Positions 56,439-64,000 of a stretch of 64,000 nt of DNA are shown here, one piece after another. Where the stretch lies: assembly GCF_000484695.1 (NCBI RefSeq), contig NZ_AXVR01000025.1, positions 1 to 64,000 of the forward strand, in the 5' to 3' direction. The stretch's first letter is position 1; the number at the start of each line of letters is the position of its first letter. The stretch is from Salinispora cortesiana (lineage in GTDB: Bacteria; Actinomycetota; Actinomycetes; Mycobacteriales; Micromonosporaceae). The notes under the pieces were generated by a model. It was not told the origin of the DNA and made no database searches. It saw only the letters and a program-made list of their open reading frames with translations. The position numbers and the translations under genes are program-made.

Positions 56439-57020
56439 TCAGGTCAGCTCCGCGACCCGCTCGCGGAGATCGGTCTCGGAGAGCGAACCCTTGTGGACGA
56501 CCTTGCCGGCGGAGTCCAGTAGCACGTAGTACTGCTGCGAGACCACCTCGAACCGCTGCCACACCTCGCCCGCGTCGTCGGCCAGTTGCGGGAAGCCTTC
56601 GATGCCCGTGTCCTGAGCGAATCGGCGCATCGCGTCGTCACCGCTGCCGAGCCCGGCCACCCCGACGACGTTCACCCGGTCGGCGTTGTCCTGCTGCACG
56701 GCCGCCACCGACTTGGCCGAGCCCCGGCACTTGGGGCACCAGGCGGCCCAGAACCAGAGAACGGTCGGCTTACCGGCGAGGCTGGCCCCGGTGAACGTGT
56801 CACCGTCGATGGTGCGTGCGGTGAAGTCCAGGGTCTGCGGCACCTCGGGTGCCGGCTCGGCGGTCGGGCTCGCCGCGGTGGTGGCCGGCGCGCTGGCGGG
56901 TGCGGTCGTCGGGGCGGGGGTGGGCTCCGCATTCGCGGAGGTGTCCTCGGAGCTCCCGCAGGCGGAGAGCGCCAAAACGATGGTCAGTGCGATCGGAATT
57001 GACCGGGTCATGGTGCGCAT
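56439..57020 (-). CDS. TlpA-like thioredoxin-fold lipoprotein
   Basis: 193 residues: lipoprotein signal with lipobox LSAC (Cys near 21), a Pro/Ala/Thr linker (25-60), and a thioredoxin domain with active site FWAAWCPKCRGSA (near 90-103). Extracytoplasmic disulphide reductase fed by the ccdA-like protein. The WCPKC site is typical of TlpA/ResA relatives. No ribosome site is clear for ATG at 57020; another ATG lies three codons on. Confidence 0.9.
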   Translation of the reverse strand: MRTMTRSIPIALTIVLALSACGSSEDTSANAEPTPAPTTAPASAPATTAASPTAEPAPEVPQTLDFTARTIDGDTFTGASLAGKPTVLWFWAAWCPKCRGSAKSVAAVQQDNADRVNVVGVAGLGSGDDAMRRFAQDTGIEGFPQLADDAGEVWQRFEVVSQQYYVLLDSAGKVVHKGSLSETDLRERVAELT

Positions 57021-57160
57021 GTCCGGATGTTAGCCGGGTGCGGCACCGAGTCTTCTTACCGCTCGCTAACGTCGGCGCCCCGAACTCCACCCTGGCGGTC
57101 TCCGTCCCGAAGCCGCTATCTGGAGTGATTGACCGACCCTGCCCTGCTGCCCCTGCCCGC

Positions 57161-57421
57161 TCAGGACGGCCGGGCACCGACCGAGTCGCGGACCTGGGCA
57201 CCCTCGGTTCCCTCCTTGCTCCGGGCACAGTGGGCGCAGCAGAAGAAGCGGCCGGAGACCTCGACCCCGTGGCCCAAGATCTTGACCTGGCAGTGTTCGC
57301 AGACCGGAGCCAGCTTGTGCGCGGCGCACTCGAAGCTGTCGAAGGTGTGCACGTCGCCGCTGACCGTGCGCACCTCGAACGTCATCCAGTAGTCGTTCTC
57401 GCAGACTTCACAGATCGCCAT
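57161..57421 (-). CDS. Small cysteine-rich zinc-binding protein
   Basis: 86 residues. Cys pattern: ICEVCEND, SFECAAHKLAPVCEHC, RFFCCAHCARS, i.e. eight Cys plus His that could hold two zincs. Similar proteins are common in actinomycetes and are sometimes called prokaryotic metallothionein-like; function unproven. ATG MAICEVCENDYW is the family start; upstream in-frame starts add unrelated sequence. Confidence 0.75.
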   Translation of the reverse strand: MAICEVCENDYWMTFEVRTVSGDVHTFDSFECAAHKLAPVCEHCQVKILGHGVEVSGRFFCCAHCARSKEGTEGAQVRDSVGARPS

Positions 57422-57559
57422 GACAAACCCCCCGAATTCGGTTCCGTAACCGCAAGCGTCGAACATCCGCTGCGGGCCGGCAACCGGAATCGGTGAACCG
57501 GTGCGGACTATCGGCCTCCCCACTCCGCCGCGCCCACCTCCGCGCGTCGAGGTCCGCCG

Positions 57560-57970
57560 TCAGGCGTCGCGTGGCTCCAGCTGGAGGGACACCGAGTTCA
57601 CGCAGTGCCGGGTGTCCTTCGGGGTGAAGCCCTCACCGGTGAAGACATGCCCCAGGTGGCTGTCACAGCGGGCGCAGCGGATCTCCGTCCGAACCATGCC
57701 CATACTCCGGTCCTCGACCTCCCGGACGCGTCCGGGAAGGGCGTCGTCGAAGCTCGGCCAGCCGCAGTGCGAGTCGAACTTCGCATCGCTGGAAAACAGC
57801 TCCAGCCCGCAGGCGCGGCAGTGGTAGACCCCCGGGGTCCTGGTGTCCACATACTCCCCGCTCCCCGGGGCCTCGGTGCCGTGCTCCCGCAGCACCCGAA
57901 ACTCCTCGGGGCTGAGCCGAACCCGCCACTCGTCCTCGGTGCGGGGCAGTTCACTGTCGTCGAGACTCAC
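57560..57970 (-). CDS. msrB: Peptide-methionine (R)-S-oxide reductase
   Basis: 136 residues. Structural zinc Cys pairs YHCRACG and IRCARCDSHLGHVF, FDSHCGWPSF, and the catalytic Cys in RHCVNSVSL near the C-terminus. Reduces methionine-R-sulfoxide in proteins. GTG start (VSLDDSELPRTEDEW). Divergent from the polymerase-domain gene 47 bases away. Counterpart of Rv2674. Confidence 0.95.
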   Translation of the reverse strand: MSLDDSELPRTEDEWRVRLSPEEFRVLREHGTEAPGSGEYVDTRTPGVYHCRACGLELFSSDAKFDSHCGWPSFDDALPGRVREVEDRSMGMVRTEIRCARCDSHLGHVFTGEGFTPKDTRHCVNSVSLQLEPRDA

Positions 57971-58017
57971 CCGCCAACGGTACGTCGAATGTCGGAGCCA
58001 TCGCATATGGTCGCGCA

Positions 58018-59043
58018 ATGGGTGGCACGAAGGCCGCAGCCGAGGAGATCGAGGTCGCCGGGCAGCGGGTCCGGCTGAGCAGCCCCGATCGGGTGATTTA
58101 TCCGCAACGCGGGTTCACCAAGGCCGACGTCTTCCACTACTACCTCGCCGTCGGTCCGGGCATCATGCGCGCACTCGGCGAACGGCCGACCACCCTGCAA
58201 CGTTTCCCCGACGGGATCGAGGGGGAGGCCTTCTTCCAGAAGCGGGTGCCCGCCCGCGGCGTGCCCCCCTGGGTTCGCACCGCGCAGATCAGCTTCCCCA
58301 GTGGCCGCAAGGCGGCCGAGCTCTGCCCGGCTGATCTGGCCCACGTGGCGTGGGCAGCCCAGATGGGCACCGTGGTCTTCCACCCGTGGCCGGTCCGCGG
58401 CGCCGAGCCGGACCGCCCCGACGAGCTGCGGATCGACCTCGACCCGCAGCCCGGCACCGACTTCGGCGACGCGGCGAAAGCGGCGACCGAGCTCCGCGGG
58501 ATCCTGGCGGAGCTCGGTGTCCCCGGCTGGCCGAAGACCTCCGGCGGCCGGGGCGTCCACGTCTATCTGCGGATTCAGCCCCGCTGGACCTTCGTCGAGG
58601 TCCGCCGGGCGACCATCGCCCTGGCCCGGGAGTTGGAGCGGCGCCGGCCCGAGCTGGTCACCACCGCATGGTGGAAGGAGGAGCGCGGCGCCCGGGTCTT
58701 CGTCGACTTCAACCAGATGGCCCGCGACCGGACGATCGCGTGCGCGTACTCGCTGCGGGCCAATGCCCGCGCCACCGCCTCCACCCCGCTGGCCTGGGAC
58801 GAGTTGGCCGACGCCGAACCGGACGACTTCGACCTGCGCAGCGTGCCGGCGCGGCTGGCCGAGCGCGGCGACCCGCACGCCGGCATCGACGACGCCCCGT
58901 GGGACATCACGCCCCTGCTGGAGTGGGCCGAGCGGGACGCCGCCAACGGGCAGGGCGACCTGCCCTACCCGCCGGAACACCCCAAGATGCCCGGCGAGCC
59001 GAAGCGGGTGCAGCCGTCCAAGGACCGAGACCGCCCCCGCTGA
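58018..59043 (+). CDS. LigD-type primase-polymerase domain protein (standalone)
   Basis: 341 residues matching the AEP polymerase domain of bacterial NHEJ ligase LigD: VIYPQRGFTKADVFHYYLAV, LRIDLDPQPGTDFGDA (metal-binding DxD), GGRGVHVYLRI and VFVDFNQMARDRTIACAYS. No ligase or nuclease domain is fused. It adds ribo- or deoxynucleotides at DNA ends during repair. An ATP-dependent ligase gene lies 2.1 kb away; no Ku gene is in the window. Confidence 0.92.
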   Translation: MGGTKAAAEEIEVAGQRVRLSSPDRVIYPQRGFTKADVFHYYLAVGPGIMRALGERPTTLQRFPDGIEGEAFFQKRVPARGVPPWVRTAQISFPSGRKAAELCPADLAHVAWAAQMGTVVFHPWPVRGAEPDRPDELRIDLDPQPGTDFGDAAKAATELRGILAELGVPGWPKTSGGRGVHVYLRIQPRWTFVEVRRATIALARELERRRPELVTTAWWKEERGARVFVDFNQMARDRTIACAYSLRANARATASTPLAWDELADAEPDDFDLRSVPARLAERGDPHAGIDDAPWDITPLLEWAERDAANGQGDLPYPPEHPKMPGEPKRVQPSKDRDRPR

Positions 59044-59047
59044 GCCG

Positions 59048-59500
59048 TCACAGCGGCAGCTTCATGCCCTCGTGGCTGGCGACGAAGCCGAGACTCAGAT
59101 AGAAGCGGTGCGCCTCCTGCCGGGACTTGTCGGTCGTCAGCTGGACCAGCGCACATCCACGCGCCCGCGCCTGATCGATCGCCGAGGCCATCAGCTGCCG
59201 GCCCAGCCCCCGTCCGCGCTGGTCGGAGCGGACCCGGACCGACTCGATCAACTGCCGCTCGGCGCCGTGCCGACTGAGCCCAGGGATGTAGGTGAGCTGC
59301 ATGCAGCCCAGCACCTCGCCGCCGGCCTCGGCGACGACGAACTGGTTGCGCGGATCAGCCGCGATCGCCGCAAACGCCTGCTCGTAGCGGGCGTCAACCT
59401 GTCTGACATCGCGGGCGCGGCCCAGCAGGTCGTCGGCGAGCAGGTCGAGCACGGCGGGCAGGTCGGCCCGGACCGCCTCCCGGAAGATCACATCGCCCAT
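59048..59500 (-). CDS. GNAT-family N-acetyltransferase
   Basis: 150 residues: IFREAVRADLPAVLDLL at the start, acetyl-CoA loop VRVRSDQRGRGLGRQLM (near 90), and AHRFYLSLGFVASHEGMKL at the end. Four bases separate its stop from the converging polymerase gene. ATG at 59500 chosen; a GTG three codons later is possible. Substrate unknown. Confidence 0.87.
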   Translation of the reverse strand: MGDVIFREAVRADLPAVLDLLADDLLGRARDVRQVDARYEQAFAAIAADPRNQFVVAEAGGEVLGCMQLTYIPGLSRHGAERQLIESVRVRSDQRGRGLGRQLMASAIDQARARGCALVQLTTDKSRQEAHRFYLSLGFVASHEGMKLPL

Positions 59501-59546
59501 CCGGGGAGAATGCCACAGGGGCGAGAACCGCCGCACCCGACCGGGG

Positions 59547-61115
59547 TCACTGGGGCGGGCAGCGCTTCCCCTCGGCGGGCACGGTCAGGTCAACCAGGTA
59601 CGCGTCAACCGCCGCGCTGATGCAGTCCGTCTGTGGATAGGCGGTGTGCCCCTCGCCCTCCCAGGTGAGCACCCGACCCACGCCCAGCATCTCGGCCAGC
59701 GCCGGGGTCTGCTCGTAGGGGGTCGCCGGATCCCCCGTGGTGCCGACCACCAGGATCGGCGGCGCCCCATCGGCCGCCCCGGTCGGGTACGGGTCCCGGC
59801 CGCCGGGCCACTCGGTGCAGGTGAGCATGCCGACCGCGAGCGGTGGACCAAACAGCGGGTACTGCTCACGCCACTGCGACTGGAGCTGCCGGATCTGCTC
59901 GCGGCTCGGCCTCTCGTCCTCGTCGGCACAGTTCACCGCGAGATTCGCGTCGAACAGGTTCGAGTAGGTGCCGTCAGGCTCCCGACCCGCGTACGCGTCG
60001 GCGAGGTGGAACACCCCGGTCGCGTCTCCGCCCTCCAACTCGTCGATCGCCTGGGCCAGCTGCTCCCAGCCGGCCTCGGTGTAGAGCGAGGAGACCACCG
60101 CGTAGAGAACCCACCCCGGCGTCGCCTCCCGCCCGTCGTCGCCCGGGACCGGGGAGACCCGCGCCTTGTCGATGGCTGAGGTGACCGCCTCCCGCGCGCT
60201 GGGAGCGATCGGGCAGCGGTCGGGGTTGGTGGAGCACCACAGGGAGAAGTTGTCGAAGGCCCGCTCGAAGCCCTTGGCCTGGCTCTCCGCGCTGGCTACC
60301 TGGTCCAGTCGAGGGTCAACCGCTCCGTCCAGCACCAGCGCCCGCACCCGCTCTGGGTGGAGTTGGGCGTAGGTGGCGCCGAGAAGGGTGCCGTACGAGT
60401 AGCCGAGATAGGTCAACTTCTCGTCGCCGACGGCGGCCCGGATCGCGTCGATGTCGTGGGCCGCCTGCTCCGTGCTGTACAGCGCGAGTTGGTCGCCGTA
60501 GCGGTCGCCGCACTCGCGCCCGATCCGTTGGTTCAGCTCGACGAGACCATCGAAGGACTGCTGGCTCTCCGGATCCGGGTCGTAGCCGAAGCTGGCGTCG
60601 AGGTTGGCGTCCGAGATGCACTCCACCGGGCTGGAGCGGGCCACCCCACGCGGGTCGAAGCCGACGATGTCGAAGCGGTCGGTGACCGCGGTGGGCAGGC
60701 CGCCGAGCGCGGCCGGGAAGGAGAGGTAGACAGCGGTGTCCACGCCGGAGCCACCCGGCCCACCCGGGTTGATCAGCAGCGAGCCGATCCGGTCCCGCTG
60801 GTTCGTGGAACGGGCCCGCAGCAGCGCGATCTCGAAGGTCTCCCCGGCGCCCGGGCCAGCGGTGGCGGCGGTGCCGTCGGCCCAGTTCCGGGGAACCTTG
60901 ATCCGGGTGCACTCATAGCGCATGCGCGGTGCGGTACGCCCCACCAACTCCTCGGCCACCTCCGGACAGGCCTGCCAGGTCGGCGCGGTGCCGGACGGCC
61001 CCGAGGGCTGCGCCTCAGTGCGCGGCGCGAACGCCGGCACGGTGCAGCCGGCGGCGAGGAATATGCTGGCCAGGAGCACGGCTGGGGCGAACCGGCGGGC
61101 GGGAGTGCGAACCAC
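59547..61115 (-). CDS. Secreted alpha/beta-hydrolase lipoprotein (tripeptidyl aminopeptidase/TAP-like)
   Basis: 522 residues: lipoprotein signal (RRFAPAVLLASIFLAAGC, lipobox LAAGC), alpha/beta-hydrolase core with NPGGPGGSG oxyanion loop, nucleophile Ser in LGYSYGTLLGATYA, Asp in VVGTTGDPATPYEQ and His in WEGEGHTAYPQ; TAP-like C-domain. Members release N-terminal tripeptides or cleave esters outside the cell (SlpD/SlpE, Tap). GTG start with AAAGG upstream. Follows the DNA ligase gene by 31 bases; functional link unlikely. Confidence 0.9.
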   Translation of the reverse strand: MVRTPARRFAPAVLLASIFLAAGCTVPAFAPRTEAQPSGPSGTAPTWQACPEVAEELVGRTAPRMRYECTRIKVPRNWADGTAATAGPGAGETFEIALLRARSTNQRDRIGSLLINPGGPGGSGVDTAVYLSFPAALGGLPTAVTDRFDIVGFDPRGVARSSPVECISDANLDASFGYDPDPESQQSFDGLVELNQRIGRECGDRYGDQLALYSTEQAAHDIDAIRAAVGDEKLTYLGYSYGTLLGATYAQLHPERVRALVLDGAVDPRLDQVASAESQAKGFERAFDNFSLWCSTNPDRCPIAPSAREAVTSAIDKARVSPVPGDDGREATPGWVLYAVVSSLYTEAGWEQLAQAIDELEGGDATGVFHLADAYAGREPDGTYSNLFDANLAVNCADEDERPSREQIRQLQSQWREQYPLFGPPLAVGMLTCTEWPGGRDPYPTGAADGAPPILVVGTTGDPATPYEQTPALAEMLGVGRVLTWEGEGHTAYPQTDCISAAVDAYLVDLTVPAEGKRCPPQ

Positions 61116-61146
61116 AGGGTGGACCTTTCGGGGTCGGAGTAGCCGG

Positions 61147-62256
61147 CTAGGCCGGCCCGGACGGGGGGCCACCGCTCTCCGGGTCGCCCCGGAGCACCTG
61201 ATCCACGTTGAATCGGACCGGACGCTCGAGCTGGTCGTAACGGCAGGAACGGGGTTTGCGGTCCGGGCGCCACCGGACGAACTGGGCGGTGTGCCGGAAC
61301 CGGTCACCCTCCATCGCGTCGTAGCTCACCTCGAGCACCAGCTCCGGTCGCAGTGGCTCCCACTCCAGGTTCTTCGTGCCGGTCCACCGGCTGATCCCGC
61401 CCGGGATGCGCTGACCGCGTTGGTGGTCGCCGTGCACCCAGGGATGGTCGGCGCCAGCGCCCCGGTATGGCTCCAACTCGTCCAACAGCTCCTTCCGGCG
61501 AGCCATGGGGAATGACGCGCTCACCCCCACATGATGCAGGACGCCGGCGTCGTCGTAGAGCCCGAGCAGGAGTGAGCCGACCACCGGGCCGGACTTGTGC
61601 CAGCGGAAACCCGCCACCACGACATCGACCGTGCGCTTGTGCTTGACCTTGAACATCAGCCGCTTGCCCGGCTCGTACGGCAGCTCGGCGGGTTTGGCGA
61701 TCAGGCCGTCCAGCCCCGCCCCCTCGAACCGGTCGAACCAGCGGCGCGCGGTGTCCGGGTCGGTGGTGACCTGGGTGACGTGCATCGGTGGCGTGACACC
61801 GCCCAACGCCGCCTCCAGCCGGGACCGCCGGTGCGGATACGGCTGGTCCAGGAGTGACTCGTCGGCGAGGGCGAGCAGGTCGAACGCCACGAAGTCCGCC
61901 GGGGTGGTCTCGGCGAGCAGCTTTACCCGGGAGGCGGCCGGGTGAATGCGCTGGGCCAGCAGCTCGAAGTTGAGCCGGGGCTGCCCGTCCGGCCGATCGC
62001 GCTGGATCACGATCAACTCGCCGTCAACCACGCAGCGCTCGGGCAGCTGCCGGCGGGCCTGCTCGACCACCTCGGGGAAGTAGCGGGTCATCAGCTTGCC
62101 GCCCCGGCTGGCCAACTCGACCTCCGCGCCGTCGCGGAACACGATGCACCGGAAGCCGTCCCACTTCGGCTCGTAGGTCATCCCGGCCGCGGTCGGGATC
62201 CGCGGGACGCTCTTGGCGAGCATCGGCTCGACCGGCGGGCTGATCGGCAGCTTCAC
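61147..62256 (-). CDS. ligC: ATP-dependent DNA ligase (LigC-like)
   Basis: 369 residues: nucleotidyl-transfer domain with adenylation Lys in EPKWDGFRCIVF (near 29), DGELIVIQ, FDLLALADES, LDGLIAKP and FKVKHKRTVDVVV, followed by an OB domain to the end. Lacks N-terminal DNA-binding domains, so it is the small LigC type, which acts with standalone polymerase domains in gap or end repair. Together with the polymerase-domain gene it makes a split LigD-like pair. Confidence 0.92.
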   Translation of the reverse strand: MKLPISPPVEPMLAKSVPRIPTAAGMTYEPKWDGFRCIVFRDGAEVELASRGGKLMTRYFPEVVEQARRQLPERCVVDGELIVIQRDRPDGQPRLNFELLAQRIHPAASRVKLLAETTPADFVAFDLLALADESLLDQPYPHRRSRLEAALGGVTPPMHVTQVTTDPDTARRWFDRFEGAGLDGLIAKPAELPYEPGKRLMFKVKHKRTVDVVVAGFRWHKSGPVVGSLLLGLYDDAGVLHHVGVSASFPMARRKELLDELEPYRGAGADHPWVHGDHQRGQRIPGGISRWTGTKNLEWEPLRPELVLEVSYDAMEGDRFRHTAQFVRWRPDRKPRSCRYDQLERPVRFNVDQVLRGDPESGGPPSGPA

Positions 62257-62366
62257 GGCGACCAGTCAACCAGACGGCGCCGACAGCCGTGGGGAGGAAC
62301 ACCAGCCGCGGCTGCCCCTTCCTGGTCGCCGGACAGCCGTCGGCCGCGGGTGCGGGGCCGTCGGAA

Positions 62367-62849
62367 TCAGCAGCGGGACGGCACCGTCTTTTCCAGCAAC
62401 ACCAGCGGCACACCGTTCGGGTCCTTCTCGTGGCCCACCAACCGGTAGCCGGAGCGCTGGTAGAGCCGCCGACTCCCCGCGCTCTCCGCTCCGGTGAACA
62501 GGGTGAACCGACACACCTGGGCGCCCGCCACGGTCTCGACCGCGCGCAACAGGCGGCCACCGATGCCCCGGCCCTGCTGGTCGGGGGCGACCGCCAGCCG
62601 GCCGATGGAGGCGATGACGCCATCGACGTGAACCCGGACCGAACCGACGAGTCGGTGGCCCAGCCGGGCGGTGAGCACCGTCTGCGGGCCGGCGAGCGCG
62701 GCCCGAATCTCGTCCAGAGTCTCGGTGAGCGGCGGCAGGAACGGGTCCGCGTAGCGCTGCGCCTCGGCCAGGTACGCGGCGAGTTGGACGGTGAGGATCT
62801 CCCCGGCGTCGGCCGGGGTCGCGGGAGCGATCAGCGGGCGAGCGGTCAC
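62367..62849 (-). CDS. GNAT-family N-acetyltransferase
   Basis: 160 residues with acetyl-CoA motif RLAVAPDQQGRGIGGRLL (near 85) and SRRLYQRSGYRLVGHE (near 130). GTG (VTARPLIAPATPAD) is preferred; a TTG four codons upstream is the alternative. Located 110 bases upstream of the ligase gene on the same strand. Substrate unknown. Confidence 0.87.
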   Translation of the reverse strand: MTARPLIAPATPADAGEILTVQLAAYLAEAQRYADPFLPPLTETLDEIRAALAGPQTVLTARLGHRLVGSVRVHVDGVIASIGRLAVAPDQQGRGIGGRLLRAVETVAGAQVCRFTLFTGAESAGSRRLYQRSGYRLVGHEKDPNGVPLVLLEKTVPSRC

Positions 62850-62995
62850 CGGCCCAGCCAACCACAGCGCCGCGACCGTACGGTGCCCGAGTCCCTTGGC
62901 GACAGTCAGCTACCGGAGCCGGTAAATATCGTTACTGCTGGATGCTGTGAATGGCGGTGCCGGGTCGTGTTGGGCCGGGCGCGTCGGCGAGACGG

Positions 62996-63916
62996 CTAGA
63001 AGCGCGCGAACGAACGCAGCGGTGCCCGCGGGCCGAACTTCGGAGCCGTGATGCCGGCCGCCGCCAGCAGGACGCAGACCCGACCGCGGTGGCCCCGGAA
63101 TGGTTCGAGCAGGGCCAGCATCCGGGCGTCGTCGCCGCGCGCCTCGCCAGCGAGGGCCCAGGCCACCGTGTTCGGTACGTGGTAGTCGCCGACGCTGACC
63201 GCGTCCGGATCGCCGTAGGCGACGCGGACCACCTCGGCCGCGGTCCACGGGCCGATCCCCGGGACGGCGGTGAGTCGACGGGTGGCCTCGGCCGAGTCGG
63301 CGCACCGCTCCAGCCGGTCGGCCACCGCGGCGGCCCGACGCAGCGTGTCGGCGCGACGTTGTTCGATGCCGAGAGGATGGAAGGCCCAGTACGGGGTGGC
63401 CGCCACCGCCGCCGGCTCCGGCGGCAACAGCAGCGGCTGCATCGGCCCGGGGGCCACCGCCCGGAAGTGGCGGACGGTGGCGGCGTACGCCCGGTACGCC
63501 TCCTTGCCGGTCACCCGCTGTTCGAGGATGGCCCGGAACGCCCGGGGAAAGACCTGGCCGCTGGTCGGCAGCCGCAGCCCCCGGTGCCGGGCGGCCAGGC
63601 CGGCCACCACCGGGTGCGCGGCGGCCAGCTCGGCGAAGCCGGACAGGTCGTCCCGGAGGCCGGCGAGGGCGTCGGCGTGGTGCACCACCCAGTCGGCGCC
63701 GGGGCCGTACCCGTCGGCGACCAGGTGGCCGGCGTCGGGGCGCAGGGCGAGGGTGGCGGGTCCGTCCGGGGTCCGGGTGGCCCACCAGAGCGTCCCGGCG
63801 ACGATCCGGGCGCAGGGGTCGTACGGGCTGAAGGTGAGGGGCCGGACCGACGCGGCCAGCTGGTATCCGGCCGGCGGGTGCAGCAACCGGCGGGCGGTGG
63901 GTTCGGTCCCGGACAC
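62996..63916 (-). CDS. DNA-3-methyladenine glycosylase II (AlkA-like)
   Basis: 306 residues: N-terminal AlkA-type domain and HhH-GPD core with AVPGIGPWTAAEVVRVAYG (hairpin, near 215) and the catalytic Asp in PDAVSVGDYHV (near 243). Removes alkylated purines from DNA. No Ada methyltransferase domain or FeS cluster. Start GTG (MSGTEPTARRLL). Part of a loose DNA-repair neighbourhood with the ligase and polymerase domain. The remaining 84 bases to the window end show nothing. Confidence 0.88.
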   Translation of the reverse strand: MSGTEPTARRLLHPPAGYQLAASVRPLTFSPYDPCARIVAGTLWWATRTPDGPATLALRPDAGHLVADGYGPGADWVVHHADALAGLRDDLSGFAELAAAHPVVAGLAARHRGLRLPTSGQVFPRAFRAILEQRVTGKEAYRAYAATVRHFRAVAPGPMQPLLLPPEPAAVAATPYWAFHPLGIEQRRADTLRRAAAVADRLERCADSAEATRRLTAVPGIGPWTAAEVVRVAYGDPDAVSVGDYHVPNTVAWALAGEARGDDARMLALLEPFRGHRGRVCVLLAAAGITAPKFGPRAPLRSFARF

Positions 63917-64000
63917 CCGGACAATGCTGCCACCGGGCCCGGCTCCCCGCCATCGGCGGGTATGCGAATTGTGGCCTGGTCGGCTCTCGCTCCGGTGTTC

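Overview
The window is high-GC actinobacterial chromosome. GTG starts, GTGA/ATGA stop-start overlaps and short or absent leaders are common. Gene content and order suggest Micromonosporaceae, probably Salinispora or Micromonospora (inference; no rRNA gene is present).

Two blocks follow the same gene order that I recall from the Mycobacterium tuberculosis region Rv2703 to Rv2674. Block 1 (1-14.8 kb) holds sigA (truncated by the window edge), suhB, a LytR_C protein, DUF4193, DUF3093, dut, DUF3710, an OB-fold protein, DUF3159, the K+ regulators CeoC/CeoB, a KimA-like permease, a TRAM-domain RNA methyltransferase and dxs. Block 2 (44.6-58 kb) holds fadB and thiolase, RNase D, DUF3000, hemE-hemY-hemQ (the coproporphyrin route to heme) and, further on, msrB. 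These are housekeeping genes for transcription, nucleotide hygiene, potassium balance, isoprenoid precursors, beta-oxidation and heme.

Between the blocks lies about 30 kb of accessory DNA (14.9-44.5 kb). It contains a lipoprotein with two paralogous GT-C-like membrane proteins placed tail to tail; an OmpR-type two-component system; an ECF42 sigma factor with its DGPF partner; a rifampicin monooxygenase (Rox) behind an inverted repeat like the rifamycin-associated element; a CGNR regulator and an arginase-family enzyme that diverge from a 44-bp palindrome, the pair being flanked by direct repeats of a VOC gene; UDP-glucose dehydrogenase; and a NarL-type two-component system. Next come three decaying genes in a row (a truncated hydrolase, a frameshifted acyltransferase and a methyltransferase with an internal stop), an MFS exporter, an overlapping four-gene operon of small helical proteins facing a zinc-ribbon protein, and a C45-type Ntn-hydrolase under a MarR-like regulator.

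The right end (53.6-64 kb) holds an NTF2-like/LysR pair, CcdA with a TlpA-like thioredoxin, a cysteine-rich small protein, msrB, a LigD-type polymerase domain, an ATP-dependent DNA ligase, an AlkA-like glycosylase, a secreted peptidase-like lipoprotein and several GNAT acetyltransferases. I saw no tRNA, rRNA, CRISPR array, intact insertion sequence or prophage. The least explained systems are the small-protein operon at 36.9-38.5 kb and the CGNR/arginase module at 26.1-29.1 kb.
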